DNA of 64,000 nt from an uncultured Treponema sp. (GCA_910584475.1 CAJUBD010000005.1:1-64000), one strand, 5' to 3'. Shown: positions 34,331-43,306, counted from the stretch's first letter. The notes: generated by a model from the sequence alone, not told the origin. Translations and numbers: made by a program.

Positions 34331-36070
34331 TCAAATCCCGAACTGCCTTTCGCAAAGCGTCTTGTATTCGCCGCCCTTTGCAATCAGTTCGTCGTGCGTG
34401 CCGCTTTCCACGATTCCGTGCTCGTCGATTACGGCGATGTTGTCGGCGTTTCGGATTGTAGAAAGCCTGTGCGCGATGACTATCGTCGTGCGCCCTTTTG
34501 AAAGCGAGTCGAACGCGCCTTGTATTTTCGATTCCGTCGCCGTGTCCAGCGCGCTTGTCGCTTCGTCGAGAATAAGGATCGGCGGGTTTTTCAAAAAGCA
34601 CCGCGCAATCGAAACGCGCTGCTTTTGTCCGCCCGAAAGCGTGATTCCCCGCTCGCCGACAATCGTGTCGTAGCCTTGCGGCATCTTCAAGATGTCGTCA
34701 TGGATTTCGGCGCGCTTCGCCGCCGCCACGATTTCTTCAAGGCTCGCGCCGGGTTTTCCATATCCAATGTTTTCGCGGATTGTGCCGGCGAAAAGGAACA
34801 CTTCCTGCTGCACGATTCCGATTTGCTTTCGGAGGCTTTCTACTTTGATTTTCTTGATGTCGATTCCGTCCAAAAGGATTCGCCCTTCGCTCGTCTCGTA
34901 GAATCTCGGAATCAAGTTGCAGATTGTGGTCTTGCCGCCGCCTGATGTTCCGACGAGCGCCTGCTTTTCGCCCGCCCTTATTTTAAGGCTCACGTTTTTT
35001 AAGACGGGGAAATTCTCGTTGTATGAAAATCCGACATTCTCGAATTGTATGTTTCCGCGCGCGCAAAAAATTTCCACGGCGTCGTCCGCGTCCTTTATCG
35101 AAGTGTCGGTGCGCATGATTTCGAGGAAGCGCGAAAAACCCGCCATTCCCGTCGTGAAGAGTTCGGTGAAATTTGAGAGCTTTCCTATCGGCGCGGTGAA
35201 CGCCATCACGAACAAATTCGCCGCCACCAAATCCGCGACGCTCATCTTTCCGCGCATGATGAAAAATCCGCCCGCCGCCAAGACGACGAGACCGAGCAAG
35301 TTGTTCGCGAATTCGACGTTTGACTGGAAAGTCGCCATCGCCTTGTAGCGTTCCTGTTTCGCGCGGACGAAATTTTCGTTTTCCGCCTCGAATTTTTCCC
35401 GCTCGAATTTTTCGTTCGTAAACGCCTGCGTCGCCCTTATTCCAGAAACGCTCGATTCGATTGCGGAATTTATCTCTGCCGTCGTTTCCTTGACTTTCTT
35501 TGAAGAACGCATCAGGCTTTTGCGCGAAATTATCACGATGGCGATTACTATGGGAAGAAACGCGAATACGATTATCGCGAGTTCCATTCGGATTTTAAAT
35601 AGAAAAAAGCACGAGCCGAGCAATGTCAAGAGCGAAGTCCACACATCTTCAGGGCCGTGGTGCGCCAGTTCCGTTATGTCGAAAAGGTCGTTCGTGACGC
35701 GGCTCATCAGCGCGCCTGTGCGGTTTTTGTCGAAAAAGGAGAAAGACTGCCGCTCGATTTGCGCGAAAACGTCGCGCCTCATGTCCGCCTCGACAAGGTT
35801 TCCGAAAACATGTCCCCAATAAGTCACGAAATACGCGCAGGCCCTGCGGAAAAAATATGCCGCAAAAATCGCGAGAATCAAAATGAAAAATGCGCGGAAA
35901 TCGCGCTTCGGGATTACCGCGTCGATTGCCCATCGGCTGAGCATCGGAAATGAGACGTCAACCTCCGCGATGAAAGTGGCGCACATAATGTCAAGCGCGA
36001 AAACCTTTCTGTGCGGCGCAAAATACGAAAGAAAAATCTTAATCGGTCGCGCCGAAAAATCTTTTGTCAT
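34331..36070 (-). CDS. ABC-type exporter (MsbA/multidrug family)
   Basis: A 579-aa half-transporter with a six-helix membrane domain fused to an ATPase; it works as a homodimer or with a partner. Membrane part: residues 1-310 with 'SFSFFDKNRTGALMSRVTND', a conserved coupling-helix segment. ATPase: Walker A 'VGTSGGGKTT', Q-loop 'IGIVQQEVFLFAGTIRENI', signature 'ITLSGGQKQRVSIARC', Walker B 'PPILILDEATSALD', H-loop 'VIAHRLSTIRNAD'. Substrate (lipid, peptide or drug) cannot be assigned. The ATG at 36070 is preferred; an in-frame TTG lies at 36094. Confidence 0.92.
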   Translation of the reverse strand: MTKDFSARPIKIFLSYFAPHRKVFALDIMCATFIAEVDVSFPMLSRWAIDAVIPKRDFRAFFILILAIFAAYFFRRACAYFVTYWGHVFGNLVEADMRRDVFAQIERQSFSFFDKNRTGALMSRVTNDLFDITELAHHGPEDVWTSLLTLLGSCFFLFKIRMELAIIVFAFLPIVIAIVIISRKSLMRSSKKVKETTAEINSAIESSVSGIRATQAFTNEKFEREKFEAENENFVRAKQERYKAMATFQSNVEFANNLLGLVVLAAGGFFIMRGKMSVADLVAANLFVMAFTAPIGKLSNFTELFTTGMAGFSRFLEIMRTDTSIKDADDAVEIFCARGNIQFENVGFSYNENFPVLKNVSLKIRAGEKQALVGTSGGGKTTICNLIPRFYETSEGRILLDGIDIKKIKVESLRKQIGIVQQEVFLFAGTIRENIGYGKPGASLEEIVAAAKRAEIHDDILKMPQGYDTIVGERGITLSGGQKQRVSIARCFLKNPPILILDEATSALDTATESKIQGAFDSLSKGRTTIVIAHRLSTIRNADNIAVIDEHGIVESGTHDELIAKGGEYKTLCERQFGI

Positions 36071-36192
36071 TTTTGAGAAAGTCGGTAATGTCAATTCGCT
36101 TGCGCGATGTGAGAATCTGCGTCAAAATTGCCTCGCAAGCAGGCAAACTCGCGAGACAATTCTGAATTCTACATTCTCAGTTCTAAATTGGT

Positions 36193-37191
36193 CTAGTCGA
36201 GCGCGTGTCCTGCCGAGCCGAGGACTTCGATGTTTTTGTGCATGTACATCTTCTTGAGCTCTTCGCGGGCAGGTCCCAAATATTCGCGCGGGTCGAATTT
36301 TCCGGGATTTTCGGCGAGGAATTTTCGAATCGCGGCGGTCATCGCCAAGCGTCCGTCTGAGTCGATGTTGATTTTGCAGACCGCCGATTTCGCCGCCTTT
36401 CGGAGCTGCTCTTCTGGAATTCCCACTGAATCGGGAATCTTTCCGCCGTACTGCTCGATAATGCGCACGTATTCCATCGGAACTGAAGACGAGCCGTGCA
36501 ATACGATCGGGAATCCGGGGAGCTTTTGCTCCACGCCTTCAAGGACGTCGAACGCGAGCGGCGGCGGAATCAAAACTCCGTCGGCGCTGCGAGTGCACTG
36601 TTCGGGCTTAAATTTGGTTCGTCCGTGAGATGTGCCGATTGAAATCGCAAGCGAATCCACTCCGGTCTTTGAGACGAAATCCTGCACTTCCTCTGGCTTC
36701 GTGTAATGGCTTTCGGCGGCGACGACATCATCCTCGACACCCGCCAAAACTCCAAGCTCGCCTTCGACGGTAACGTCAAATTGATGGGCGTAGTCCACGA
36801 CTTTTTTCGTTACCGCGACATTCTCGTCGTAGGGAAGGGCAGAGCCGTCAATCATCACCGAAGAGAATCCGTTGTCGATGCAGTCTTTCGCCACTTCAAA
36901 ATTCGGGCCGTGATCCAAGTGAAGCACGATCGGGATCTTGCAGCCGAGTTCTTCGGCGTATTCCACCGCGCCGCGAGCCATGTTGCGCAGGATGAATTTG
37001 TCGGCGTAAGCGCGCGCACCCTTTGAAACCTGCAAAATCACAGGCGACTTCGTTTCGACGCAAGCCTGGATGATTGCCTGCATCTGCTCCATATTGTTGA
37101 AGTTGTACGCGGGAATCGCGTATCCGCCTTTCATAGCCTTGGCGAACATGTCCTTTGTGTTCACGAGGCCGATGTCCTTGTAACTGAACAT
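36193..37191 (-). CDS. fba: class II fructose-1,6-bisphosphate aldolase
   Basis: Zinc-dependent glycolytic aldolase, 332 aa, of the long class II type. Zinc ligands and active site: 'IPIVLHLDHGPNFEVAKDCIDNGFSSVMIDGS' (H-x-D-H), 'VEGELGVLAGVEDDV' (Glu), 'SLAISIGTSHGRTKF' (His) and 'FPIVLHGSSSVP' (His, phosphate loop). Ends in a C-terminal extension of the kind seen in spirochaete enzymes. AAGGAGT precedes the ATG. Divergent from the flaA genes, a neighbourhood I recall from Treponema. Confidence 0.96.
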   Translation of the reverse strand: MFSYKDIGLVNTKDMFAKAMKGGYAIPAYNFNNMEQMQAIIQACVETKSPVILQVSKGARAYADKFILRNMARGAVEYAEELGCKIPIVLHLDHGPNFEVAKDCIDNGFSSVMIDGSALPYDENVAVTKKVVDYAHQFDVTVEGELGVLAGVEDDVVAAESHYTKPEEVQDFVSKTGVDSLAISIGTSHGRTKFKPEQCTRSADGVLIPPPLAFDVLEGVEQKLPGFPIVLHGSSSVPMEYVRIIEQYGGKIPDSVGIPEEQLRKAAKSAVCKINIDSDGRLAMTAAIRKFLAENPGKFDPREYLGPAREELKKMYMHKNIEVLGSAGHALD

Positions 37192-37321
37192 AGATACTCC
37201 TTGATTTAAATATAATTGAAACTTTTCAAAAAATCATTTGAAAAAGTCAATATAAATATTTTACAATGGATTCGCTTTTAAATCAAGTGAAATTAAAAAT
37301 TAATTTTTTTTGCAAATGCAC

Positions 37322-37350
37322 TTGACAAACCGCAAACATTAATTTATAAT
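37322..37350 (+). promoter_or_regulatory. sigma70-type promoter of the flaA operon
   Basis: Consensus TTGACA (37322-37327), a 17-nt spacer and TATAAT (37345-37350). The transcript would have a leader of about 70 nt ending in AAGGAG before the ATG at 37428, in contrast to the leaderless genes. It suits a highly expressed structural protein. Confidence 0.9.
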
Positions 37351-37427
37351 CATTTATTATTATTGTGGAAAAAATTTCCGATAAGATAAAAAATAGTGCT
37401 CGCAAAAACGGGCGCAAGGAGTTTTGA

Positions 37428-38243
37428 ATGAAAAAAGGATTTTTTGTCCTTGCTGGTATGGCTCTGCTTTTTGTCATCGGCGGCGTGGCTTTTGCCCAGC
37501 CCAATACAAAAAGCGTTGCGACAATCACCATCGACAATTTTGACACCGACAACGCGCAGAATTATCCTGTGTGGGTCAAAGGAAAACTCGACACTTTGAA
37601 TTGGGGTTGGGGAGTCAACGCGAGCCGCTTCGTAACGGAGGGCTATCCCATTCTTACGACTTTCGAGGCCATTCCGAATTCGTTGCGCGTCCTGCGTACC
37701 GACACGGAAAACGCGCCAATGGTTTTGGGCGTAAAGACCCGCTTTGACCGCAAGGGCGACAACTGGTTTGAAATTTTTCCGACTGACGGCGAAAATAATA
37801 TTGAGATTCCGCTCGAAGGCAATGTGACTCAGATTGATTTTTGGGTTTGGGGAGCGAATTACCTGTATTTTCTTGATTTGTTGGTGCGCGATTCGGACGG
37901 CGCGATCCACATATTGCCGGCGGGAAATCTCGCTTTCAATGGCTGGAAAAATATCGTCGTGAAGATTCCCGGTCATTTGCGGCAGAGGTCTCGTCTGCGC
38001 TCCGGCCCTGAAAAGATGACTTTCGTGGGATTCCGTGTTTCTACTGATCCTGCAGAATTCGTGGATGACTTTCTCATCTATTTCGATGACTTGAAGTATA
38101 CGACTTATACTTTGAGCAACATATTTGACGGGTATGAATTGAAGAATTCTGATTTTGGCGATGACGAGGAGTCCGAAAGCTCAAGTTCAGGCTCGGATGC
38201 AAGTTCAAACTCAGATTCAAATTCGGGGGATAACGCAAGATGA
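37428..38243 (+). CDS. flaA: flagellar filament outer-layer (sheath) protein FlaA
   Basis: Sheath protein of periplasmic flagella; 271 aa. The Sec signal peptide is 'MKKGFFVLAGMALLFVIGGVAFAQ', cleaved after A-F-A. Family features: 'ITIDNFDTDNAQNYPVWVKGKL', 'LRVLRTDTENAPMVLGVKTRFDRKGDNWFEIFP', 'VTQIDFWVWGANYLYFLDLLVRD', 'GNLAFNGWKNIVVKIPGHLRQRS', 'DDFLIYFDDLKYTTY'. The last 25 or so residues are a Ser/Asp/Asn-rich low-complexity tail, unusual next to the rest. Overlaps the next flaA gene as ATGA. Confidence 0.93.
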   Translation: MKKGFFVLAGMALLFVIGGVAFAQPNTKSVATITIDNFDTDNAQNYPVWVKGKLDTLNWGWGVNASRFVTEGYPILTTFEAIPNSLRVLRTDTENAPMVLGVKTRFDRKGDNWFEIFPTDGENNIEIPLEGNVTQIDFWVWGANYLYFLDLLVRDSDGAIHILPAGNLAFNGWKNIVVKIPGHLRQRSRLRSGPEKMTFVGFRVSTDPAEFVDDFLIYFDDLKYTTYTLSNIFDGYELKNSDFGDDEESESSSSGSDASSNSDSNSGDNAR

Positions 38244-38962
38244 AAAAATTGATTTTTGCCGTATCGGCATTGTTTTTGACCGCTTCTCTTGTTTTCGCGC
38301 AGGGCAACGACCAGAGTCTCATCGAGCCTAACGCGGACACTGTCGGCAACGATTCTGCGGCAAGCGCGTTGCGCGAAGTCTCGCTCGACAAGATGGAGCG
38401 CGACGGCTCTTGGAACATCCACATTTCTCCTGATGCTGGTGTCGCTACGCTTCGCTTGTTCGAGGGAAGTCCTGCCGCGAAAGTGCCGCTTGAAGGCGAG
38501 GAAGAGCAGGAAGATGTCATGGCTTTGGGTTGCAAAATCCAATTCTTCCGAAGGGGCGTCAACTCCATTTACATTACGGCGGTTCGCCCGATTCCCATAG
38601 AAGGAATTACAAAGACTGTGAGCGTGTGGGTTGCTGGCCGCAATATGAACCACGACATTTATCTTTTGGTACAGGACTATTACGGATCTAACTTTGAACT
38701 GTATCTCGGCAATCTTGGATTCAGCGGCTGGAAGCGTCTGCAAGTCGCAGTTCCTCCGTCGCCGGATATGGAGCACGGAATCGTTCAGTCAAGTCCTTAT
38801 CATGGGGATAGACCTGGATTGCGCATAGTCGGCTTCCGAATCGACTGTAATCCGATGCTCGCTCGCGGAACTTACTATGTCTACTTTGACGACCTTCGCG
38901 CCGTCACTGACTTGTACGACATGGAAAACCGCGATGAAGACGACATGGTTGACAATTGGTAA
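38240..38962 (+). CDS. flaA: second FlaA-type flagellar sheath protein
   Basis: A 240-aa paralogue of the preceding protein, coupled by a 4-nt overlap. Signal peptide 'MKKLIFAVSALFLTASLVFAQG'. Shared pattern: 'IQFFRRGVNSIYITAVRPIPIEGITKTVSVWVAGRNMNHDIYLLVQDYYGSNFELYLGNLGFSGWKRLQV', 'LRIVGFRIDCNPM', 'TYYVYFDDLRAVTD'. The mature protein begins with a charged stretch and ends in an acidic tail. Two FlaA proteins in tandem is the treponemal arrangement, building the outer layer around the FlaB core. Confidence 0.92.
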   Translation: MKKLIFAVSALFLTASLVFAQGNDQSLIEPNADTVGNDSAASALREVSLDKMERDGSWNIHISPDAGVATLRLFEGSPAAKVPLEGEEEQEDVMALGCKIQFFRRGVNSIYITAVRPIPIEGITKTVSVWVAGRNMNHDIYLLVQDYYGSNFELYLGNLGFSGWKRLQVAVPPSPDMEHGIVQSSPYHGDRPGLRIVGFRIDCNPMLARGTYYVYFDDLRAVTDLYDMENRDEDDMVDNW

Positions 38963-38968
38963 ATGTAC

Positions 38969-39012
38969 AAAATGCTCGGCTGACGGTTGTTGGTTTGCCA
39001 AGCATTTTGAAA
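38969..39012 (+). terminator. terminator-like hairpin after the flaA pair
   Basis: AAAATGCTCGGC ... GCCAAGCATTTT forms a long AT-ended stem just after the second flaA stop. The T-run is the 3' arm itself. The rest of the gap to 39135 shows no clear feature. Confidence 0.6.
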
Positions 39013-39135
39013 TTAAACTTTAAGTCCGTCTTGCGCGGCTTTTAGGAAATTGTTTTCTCGTCGACAATGCTTGTGGCGATGCCTCTTTGCGCGTCGCCTT
39101 GAGCGGTTTTTAAACGCTTGCCTTTTGTGTTTTTT

Positions 39136-39837
39136 CTATTTTCTCTTATAGTAATATCTTTTTCCCCTTTTTTCCGTGCGTTCGATTAAATTCATTTTTC
39201 GCAAAATCCACAAAAGCAAATTCGCATAAGGCGCGGCGCTTTTCTCAAGGGCGCGGGAAACTTCGGCGGATGAAAATTCTTCGGGCAGGTCGGACGGCAA
39301 AAGCGAAATGTAGTCATTTGCGCCGCGAAAAATGATTTCTTCTCCAATCGTGAGCAGCGATTTGTCTGTCTTGAGCCAGGCTTTTTTGAAGCGACGGCGG
39401 CCGTTTTTGGACTGAAGCGGCTTTTCGCTTTGTGCGCGCTTTTCTTCCGCAGTGATAAATGGGCAGACAAGCGAAAAATTTTCGTGCAAAAGGATGTCGC
39501 AAATGCCGGTGAGTTCGCGGAGCATTGAATAGGCGTTTTCCTTTTTCGGGCTTTTTTTCGCAGAAATTTCCTTGCCGTCCATGTCGAACGTTCGGATTAT
39601 CTTTCGAGTGATGATTGGATGGACGACGGCGACTTTCTTTCCGAGCGCGAGAAGCCCTGCAATTTTTTCTCGGAGCGCGCTCACGTTTCTTGTTTGAATT
39701 TCGATTACGGTGTCGTTCGCGCAAAGTATGTCGCAGATCCATTTTTCGACTTGAACTTCGGTTTTGCCGTCGTAGCGGCTCGCGTAAAGGATCTTTAGGC
39801 TTTTGTGGAGGGCACTTTCATTTAGCGTTGAGAACAT
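39136..39837 (-). CDS. uncharacterised protein, possibly nuclease fold plus winged helix
   Basis: A 233-aa cytoplasmic protein I cannot name. The N-terminal half has 'YASRYDGKTEVQVEKWICDILCANDTVIEIQTRNVSALREKIAGLLALGKKVAVVHPI', in which G-K-T-E and E-I-Q-T resemble the core of PD-(D/E)XK nucleases; this is inference. The C-terminal third (from 'LTIGEEIIFRGANDYISLLP' to 'LIERTEKRGKRYYYKRK') looks like a winged-helix domain. The ATG at 39837 is chosen over an in-frame start 8 codons upstream. It probably belongs to a treponeme-conserved family, given its position by flaA. Confidence 0.75.
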   Translation of the reverse strand: MFSTLNESALHKSLKILYASRYDGKTEVQVEKWICDILCANDTVIEIQTRNVSALREKIAGLLALGKKVAVVHPIITRKIIRTFDMDGKEISAKKSPKKENAYSMLRELTGICDILLHENFSLVCPFITAEEKRAQSEKPLQSKNGRRRFKKAWLKTDKSLLTIGEEIIFRGANDYISLLPSDLPEEFSSAEVSRALEKSAAPYANLLLWILRKMNLIERTEKRGKRYYYKRK

Positions 39838-39939
39838 TTTCCATTCCAATATCCGTGGCAAACAAAATTATAGTAGACGCAATTTTTGAGTTTTTTTTAT
39901 AAAAAAAACAAAATATTTTATTTTTCGGCATTTTTTCTC

Positions 39940-39967
39940 TTGACTTTATTAAAAATTGTATTAAAAT
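39940..39967 (+). promoter_or_regulatory. promoter of the division cluster (mraZ)
   Basis: TTGACT (39940-39945), a 16-nt spacer and TAAAAT (39962-39967). Expected start site near 39974, immediately before the MraZ boxes. Confidence 0.8.
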
Positions 39968-39977
39968 GGTATTTGCG

Positions 39978-40012
39978 TGGGAAATTGTGGCATATTGTGG
40001 GATTTGGTGGTA
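39978..40012 (+). promoter_or_regulatory. MraZ operator: four TGG(G) boxes at 10-nt period
   Basis: TGGGA (39978), TGGCA (39988), TGGGA (39998) and TGGTA (40008) are spaced exactly 10 nt apart, i.e. TGGNN-N5 repeated four times. MraZ in other bacteria is known to bind TGGGN repeats with 5-nt spacers and repress its own operon. Here the boxes fill the mRNA leader between the start site and the ATG at 40012, so bound MraZ would block early elongation or initiation. Confidence 0.85.
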
Positions 40013-40455
40013 TGAAGCGGCTTGCAGGAGAGTATTTTAACACTCTCGACGAAAAAGGCAGAATCTCTTTTCCCGCGAAGCTTCGCGGCGATTTGCCGGG
40101 AAATTCGCTTTTCGTCACAAAGGCCTTGGACAAATGTCTTTGGCTTTTCGCGCCCGAGGAATGGGAAAAAGTTCGCGAAAGCATCGAAGGAAAGGCTTCG
40201 CTTTTCAGCCAGGATTTTAGGCTTGTTTCGCGAGTGATTTGCGCGCCCGCCGTGGAAGTGGAATTCGACAAAAGCGGAAGACTTTTGGTGCCGCCAACGC
40301 TCCGCGAATACGCCGCGCTTTCGAAGGACTGCGTGATTTTGGGGCTTGGGAATTACATCGAGCTTTGGGACGCCGCGGCGTACAAGCAATATATGGACGA
40401 CAATGCCGATTCTTTGGCGAAGGCCGCCGAGGAATTGGGCGCGATTGGGTTTTAG
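40012..40455 (+). CDS. mraZ: transcriptional regulator MraZ
   Basis: A 147-aa AbrB-fold regulator with two SpoVT/AbrB-like repeats: 'GEYFNTLDEKGRISFPAKLRGDL' and 'VEVEFDKSGRLLVPPTLREYAAL', each carrying the D-x-K/S-G-R core. It forms a ring that binds the repeats just upstream of its own gene and represses the division cluster. The open frame extends to 39886 across the promoter; ATG 40012 gives the family N-terminus. First gene of the cluster. Confidence 0.96.
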   Translation: MKRLAGEYFNTLDEKGRISFPAKLRGDLPGNSLFVTKALDKCLWLFAPEEWEKVRESIEGKASLFSQDFRLVSRVICAPAVEVEFDKSGRLLVPPTLREYAALSKDCVILGLGNYIELWDAAAYKQYMDDNADSLAKAAEELGAIGF

Positions 40456-40523
40456 ATTTTGTGGATTGCGGTTTTCGCTTGATTGCAAAATCGCGTTTTA
40501 AATTTGTGAGATAGGGTGGAAAA

Positions 40524-41507
40524 TTGCAGCCGCTTCACACGCCGGTTCTTCTTGAAGAATGCATCGACTTGCTTTCGCCTGAGGGCGAGCCGTTTGAACA
40601 GAACGCTTTTATGATTGACTCGACTTTGGGGGAGGGCGGGCATACGGAAGCGTTTTTGGGGCGATACGGGAATTTGCGGATTTGCGGAGTCGATGCTGAC
40701 GGCGCGATTCAGTCTCGGGCGAGGGAACGGCTCGCTCGTTTTGAAGGTCGCGTGGAATTTTTCAACGGATGGTTCGACGAATTTTATGCGAATTATCCTG
40801 CTGCTTTGCCGCGGCCGAATTTGATTTTGTTCGATTTGGGAATCTCGATTTTCCATTACGAGCTTTCTGGGAGGGGCTTTTCTTTTCGAAGCGAAGAGCC
40901 GCTTGACATGCGGCTTGACGGCTCGAAGAAAACGAGCGCGGCTGACATTGTAAATGGCTATGACGAAGGGCGGCTTGCGGACTTGATTTTTTTGTACGGC
41001 GAGGAAAAATTCAGCCGACGGATTGCGCGAGCGATTTGCGAGCGGCGCGTCTTGAAAAAGTTCGAGACGAGCGCGGAGCTTGCAGAGTTGATTTACGGTG
41101 TAGTTCCGCAGAGCACGCGATACGGAAAAATACATCCTGCGACGCGTACATTCCAGGCTTTGCGCATTGCCGTGAACGAGGAACTTTCGCGGCTTCCGCG
41201 CGCGCTTTTTGACGCGTTTGATGTTTTGGAAATTGGCGGAAAAATGGGCGTGATTACGTTTCATTCGCTTGAGGACAGGATCGTCAAGAATTTTTTCCGC
41301 AACTTGGGAAAAGAATGCGTCTGTCCGCCGAATGTCGCTTCGTGCGTTTGTGGCGGAAAGCCGTGCGCTGAAATTTTGACGAAAAAAGGCGTCGTTCCGA
41401 GCGACGACGAAATAAAAAGGAATCCGCCTTCACGAAGCGCGAAACTTCGCGTCGTGCGGAAAACGATGGACGCGGACAAAATGCGTCTTGACGGAGTGGG
41501 GTTGTGA
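40524..41507 (+). CDS. rsmH: 16S rRNA m4C1402 methyltransferase RsmH
   Basis: SAM-dependent N4-methyltransferase acting on C1402 of 16S rRNA (MraW); 327 aa. 'MQPLHTPVLLEECIDLL' is the family start, here from a TTG with GGTGG upstream. SAM-binding 'FMIDSTLGEGGHTEAFL'; 'LILFDLGISIFHYELSGRGFSFRSEEPLDMRLDG', where the usual D-L-G-V-S-S is D-L-G-I-S-I; 'KIHPATRTFQALRIAVNEEL'; 'GVITFHSLEDRIVKNFF'. Overlaps the next gene by 4 nt. Confidence 0.95.
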   Translation: MQPLHTPVLLEECIDLLSPEGEPFEQNAFMIDSTLGEGGHTEAFLGRYGNLRICGVDADGAIQSRARERLARFEGRVEFFNGWFDEFYANYPAALPRPNLILFDLGISIFHYELSGRGFSFRSEEPLDMRLDGSKKTSAADIVNGYDEGRLADLIFLYGEEKFSRRIARAICERRVLKKFETSAELAELIYGVVPQSTRYGKIHPATRTFQALRIAVNEELSRLPRALFDAFDVLEIGGKMGVITFHSLEDRIVKNFFRNLGKECVCPPNVASCVCGGKPCAEILTKKGVVPSDDEIKRNPPSRSAKLRVVRKTMDADKMRLDGVGL

Positions 41508-41797
41508 AAAAAGAAAACGTTGGCTTTAGGATATTCGTAATCGTGTGCGCTGTTTTGGTGCCCGCGCTCTTCGTTTTGAACGCGATTCAAGCGGACCGCT
41601 ACATGAAGGTTCAAAATGAAATAAAGGTGCTCGAGCAAAAACAGGCTGCGCTTGTGGAAGAAAACAAGCGTCTGATTACGGATATAAGCCTTCTTTCAAG
41701 CGGCGAAAGAATACAGAAAATTGCGGAAGACGAGCTTGGCATGCACAAGGCCGAGTCTGAAGACATTGTGCGCGTAGAGATGCGGCGAAAGAAGTAG
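41504..41797 (+). CDS. ftsL: FtsL-like cell-division protein
   Basis: A 97-aa bitopic membrane protein starting at a GTG overlapping the rsmH stop. One transmembrane helix at residues 8-27 ('FRIFVIVCAVLVPALFVLNAI') is followed by a coiled coil ('YMKVQNEIKVLEQKQAALVEENKRLITDISLLSSGERIQKIAEDELGM'), the layout of FtsL/septum-formation-initiator proteins that join FtsQ in the divisome. Name rests on topology and position; sequence is weakly conserved in this family. Confidence 0.85.
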   Translation: MKKENVGFRIFVIVCAVLVPALFVLNAIQADRYMKVQNEIKVLEQKQAALVEENKRLITDISLLSSGERIQKIAEDELGMHKAESEDIVRVEMRRKK

Positions 41798-41808
41798 GTC
41801 GAAAAATT

Positions 41809-43305
41809 ATGGGTGGGGAAGAAAAAAGTCTTTTGACATTCGACGAGCTCATTTCGTCGGTCGGCGGAAAACGAATAGGCAAAGGCGCAAACTGTGCGCT
41901 TTGCTTCACTTCGGTAGCGACTGACAGCCGCAATGTAAAACGAGATTCGCTTTTCGTTCCGCTCATCGGTCAAAATCAGGACGGGCACAAATTCATTGGG
42001 CAGGCTTTGTCTGCCGGAGCGTGCGCTGTTCTCGTCACGAAATCCGTTTACGAAACTTCTCCGCGCGATTTCGATTTGCTCGCCGAAAAAAATCCCGACA
42101 TGCTTTTCATAGCGGTGGAAAACAATTTGCATGCCTTGCAGGATGCCGCCCGCGCTTATGTCGAAAAATTCCCCTCCCTTATAAAAATCGGAATCACAGG
42201 CTCTAGCGGAAAGACTACGACAAAAGAAATCCTTTCTTCGCTGCTCGCGCAGAAATTCCGCGTCGTTTCCACGAAAGGAAATTTGAATTCAGAAAGCGGG
42301 CTTCCTTTGAGTGTCTTTGAAATTCGCGAAGAAGACGAGGCGGGCGTTTTTGAAATGGGAATGAACCGAGAAAATGAAATCGCGGAAATCGCCGCCGTGC
42401 TTCGTCCGAACTATGCGATTGTCACGAATGTGGGAACGGCGCACATCGGCATTTTAAAGACGCGCGAAAAGATTGCCGCCGAAAAGAAAAACATTTTTTC
42501 ATACATTGCTGAAAGTGGCGTGGCTCTAATCCCCGAGAATGATGACTTCGCGGATTTTTTGGCGGAAGACGTTCGCGGAAATGTCGTGCGATTCGGCGAG
42601 AATTCCGCGAAAAATTTTGGCGTGAAATTTTTGGAAGATTTAGGGATGGACGGCACGAGATTTGAAATTGACGGAATTGAAACTTGTTTGAAAATTCCCG
42701 GTCGCCACAATTTCCAGAACGCGCTTTCGTGCGTCGCGCTCGCAAAAGAACTCGGGCTTTCAGCGCGAGAAATCGCCCGTGGAATCGGAAACGTAAAATT
42801 GCCTGAAGGCAGAAGCCAAGTAAAAAAGATGCGCGTGAAAAATGGCGCGGAAATTTTTTTGATGCAGGATTGCTACAACGCGAATCCCGAATCGATGAAG
42901 AAGGCTTTGGAGTTTTGCGGCACGCTAAAAATTTCTGGGAGAAAATTTTTCGTGCTCGGCGACATGAAAGAATTGGGCGAGCGTTCCGAAGAAGAGCACG
43001 CGCGGGTGGGGGCGACGGCCGCAAATGGCGGAGCGAGTTTTGTTTTTTTCGCGGGAAGAGAAATGCGTTCTGCGTTCGAGGCGGCGAAAAAATTTTGCGC
43101 GAAATCTTCGCGCGAAGTTTCGATGAGATATTTTTCGGGCGAAGAAAATTACATTCAGGAAATTTGCCGCGCGATTTTGGCTGAAATTCGCGACGACGAC
43201 TTTTTGCTTTTAAAGGCTTCGCATTCCATGGAATTTGAAAAGATTGGCGAAGGCTTGCGCGACGCGCAAAATGAAAATGCGTCGCTTGGCGTGGAGGGGG
43301 ATTGA
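41809..43305 (+). CDS. murF: UDP-MurNAc-tripeptide:D-Ala-D-Ala ligase MurF
   Basis: Cytoplasmic ligase adding D-Ala-D-Ala to the peptidoglycan precursor; 498 aa. N-terminal substrate domain 'VATDSRNVKRDSLFVPLIGQNQDGHKFIGQAL'; ATP loop 'KIGITGSSGKTTTKEILSSLL'; 'STKGNLNSESGLPLSVFEI'; 'VFEMGMNRENEIAEIAAVLRPNYAIVTNVGTAHIG'; C-terminal 'LMQDCYNANPESMKKALEFC' and 'FVLGDMKELG'. The only Mur ligase in this cluster. The stop is 1 nt before the ftsW start. Confidence 0.96.
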   Translation: MGGEEKSLLTFDELISSVGGKRIGKGANCALCFTSVATDSRNVKRDSLFVPLIGQNQDGHKFIGQALSAGACAVLVTKSVYETSPRDFDLLAEKNPDMLFIAVENNLHALQDAARAYVEKFPSLIKIGITGSSGKTTTKEILSSLLAQKFRVVSTKGNLNSESGLPLSVFEIREEDEAGVFEMGMNRENEIAEIAAVLRPNYAIVTNVGTAHIGILKTREKIAAEKKNIFSYIAESGVALIPENDDFADFLAEDVRGNVVRFGENSAKNFGVKFLEDLGMDGTRFEIDGIETCLKIPGRHNFQNALSCVALAKELGLSAREIARGIGNVKLPEGRSQVKKMRVKNGAEIFLMQDCYNANPESMKKALEFCGTLKISGRKFFVLGDMKELGERSEEEHARVGATAANGGASFVFFAGREMRSAFEAAKKFCAKSSREVSMRYFSGEENYIQEICRAILAEIRDDDFLLLKASHSMEFEKIGEGLRDAQNENASLGVEGD

Positions 43306-43306
43306 A

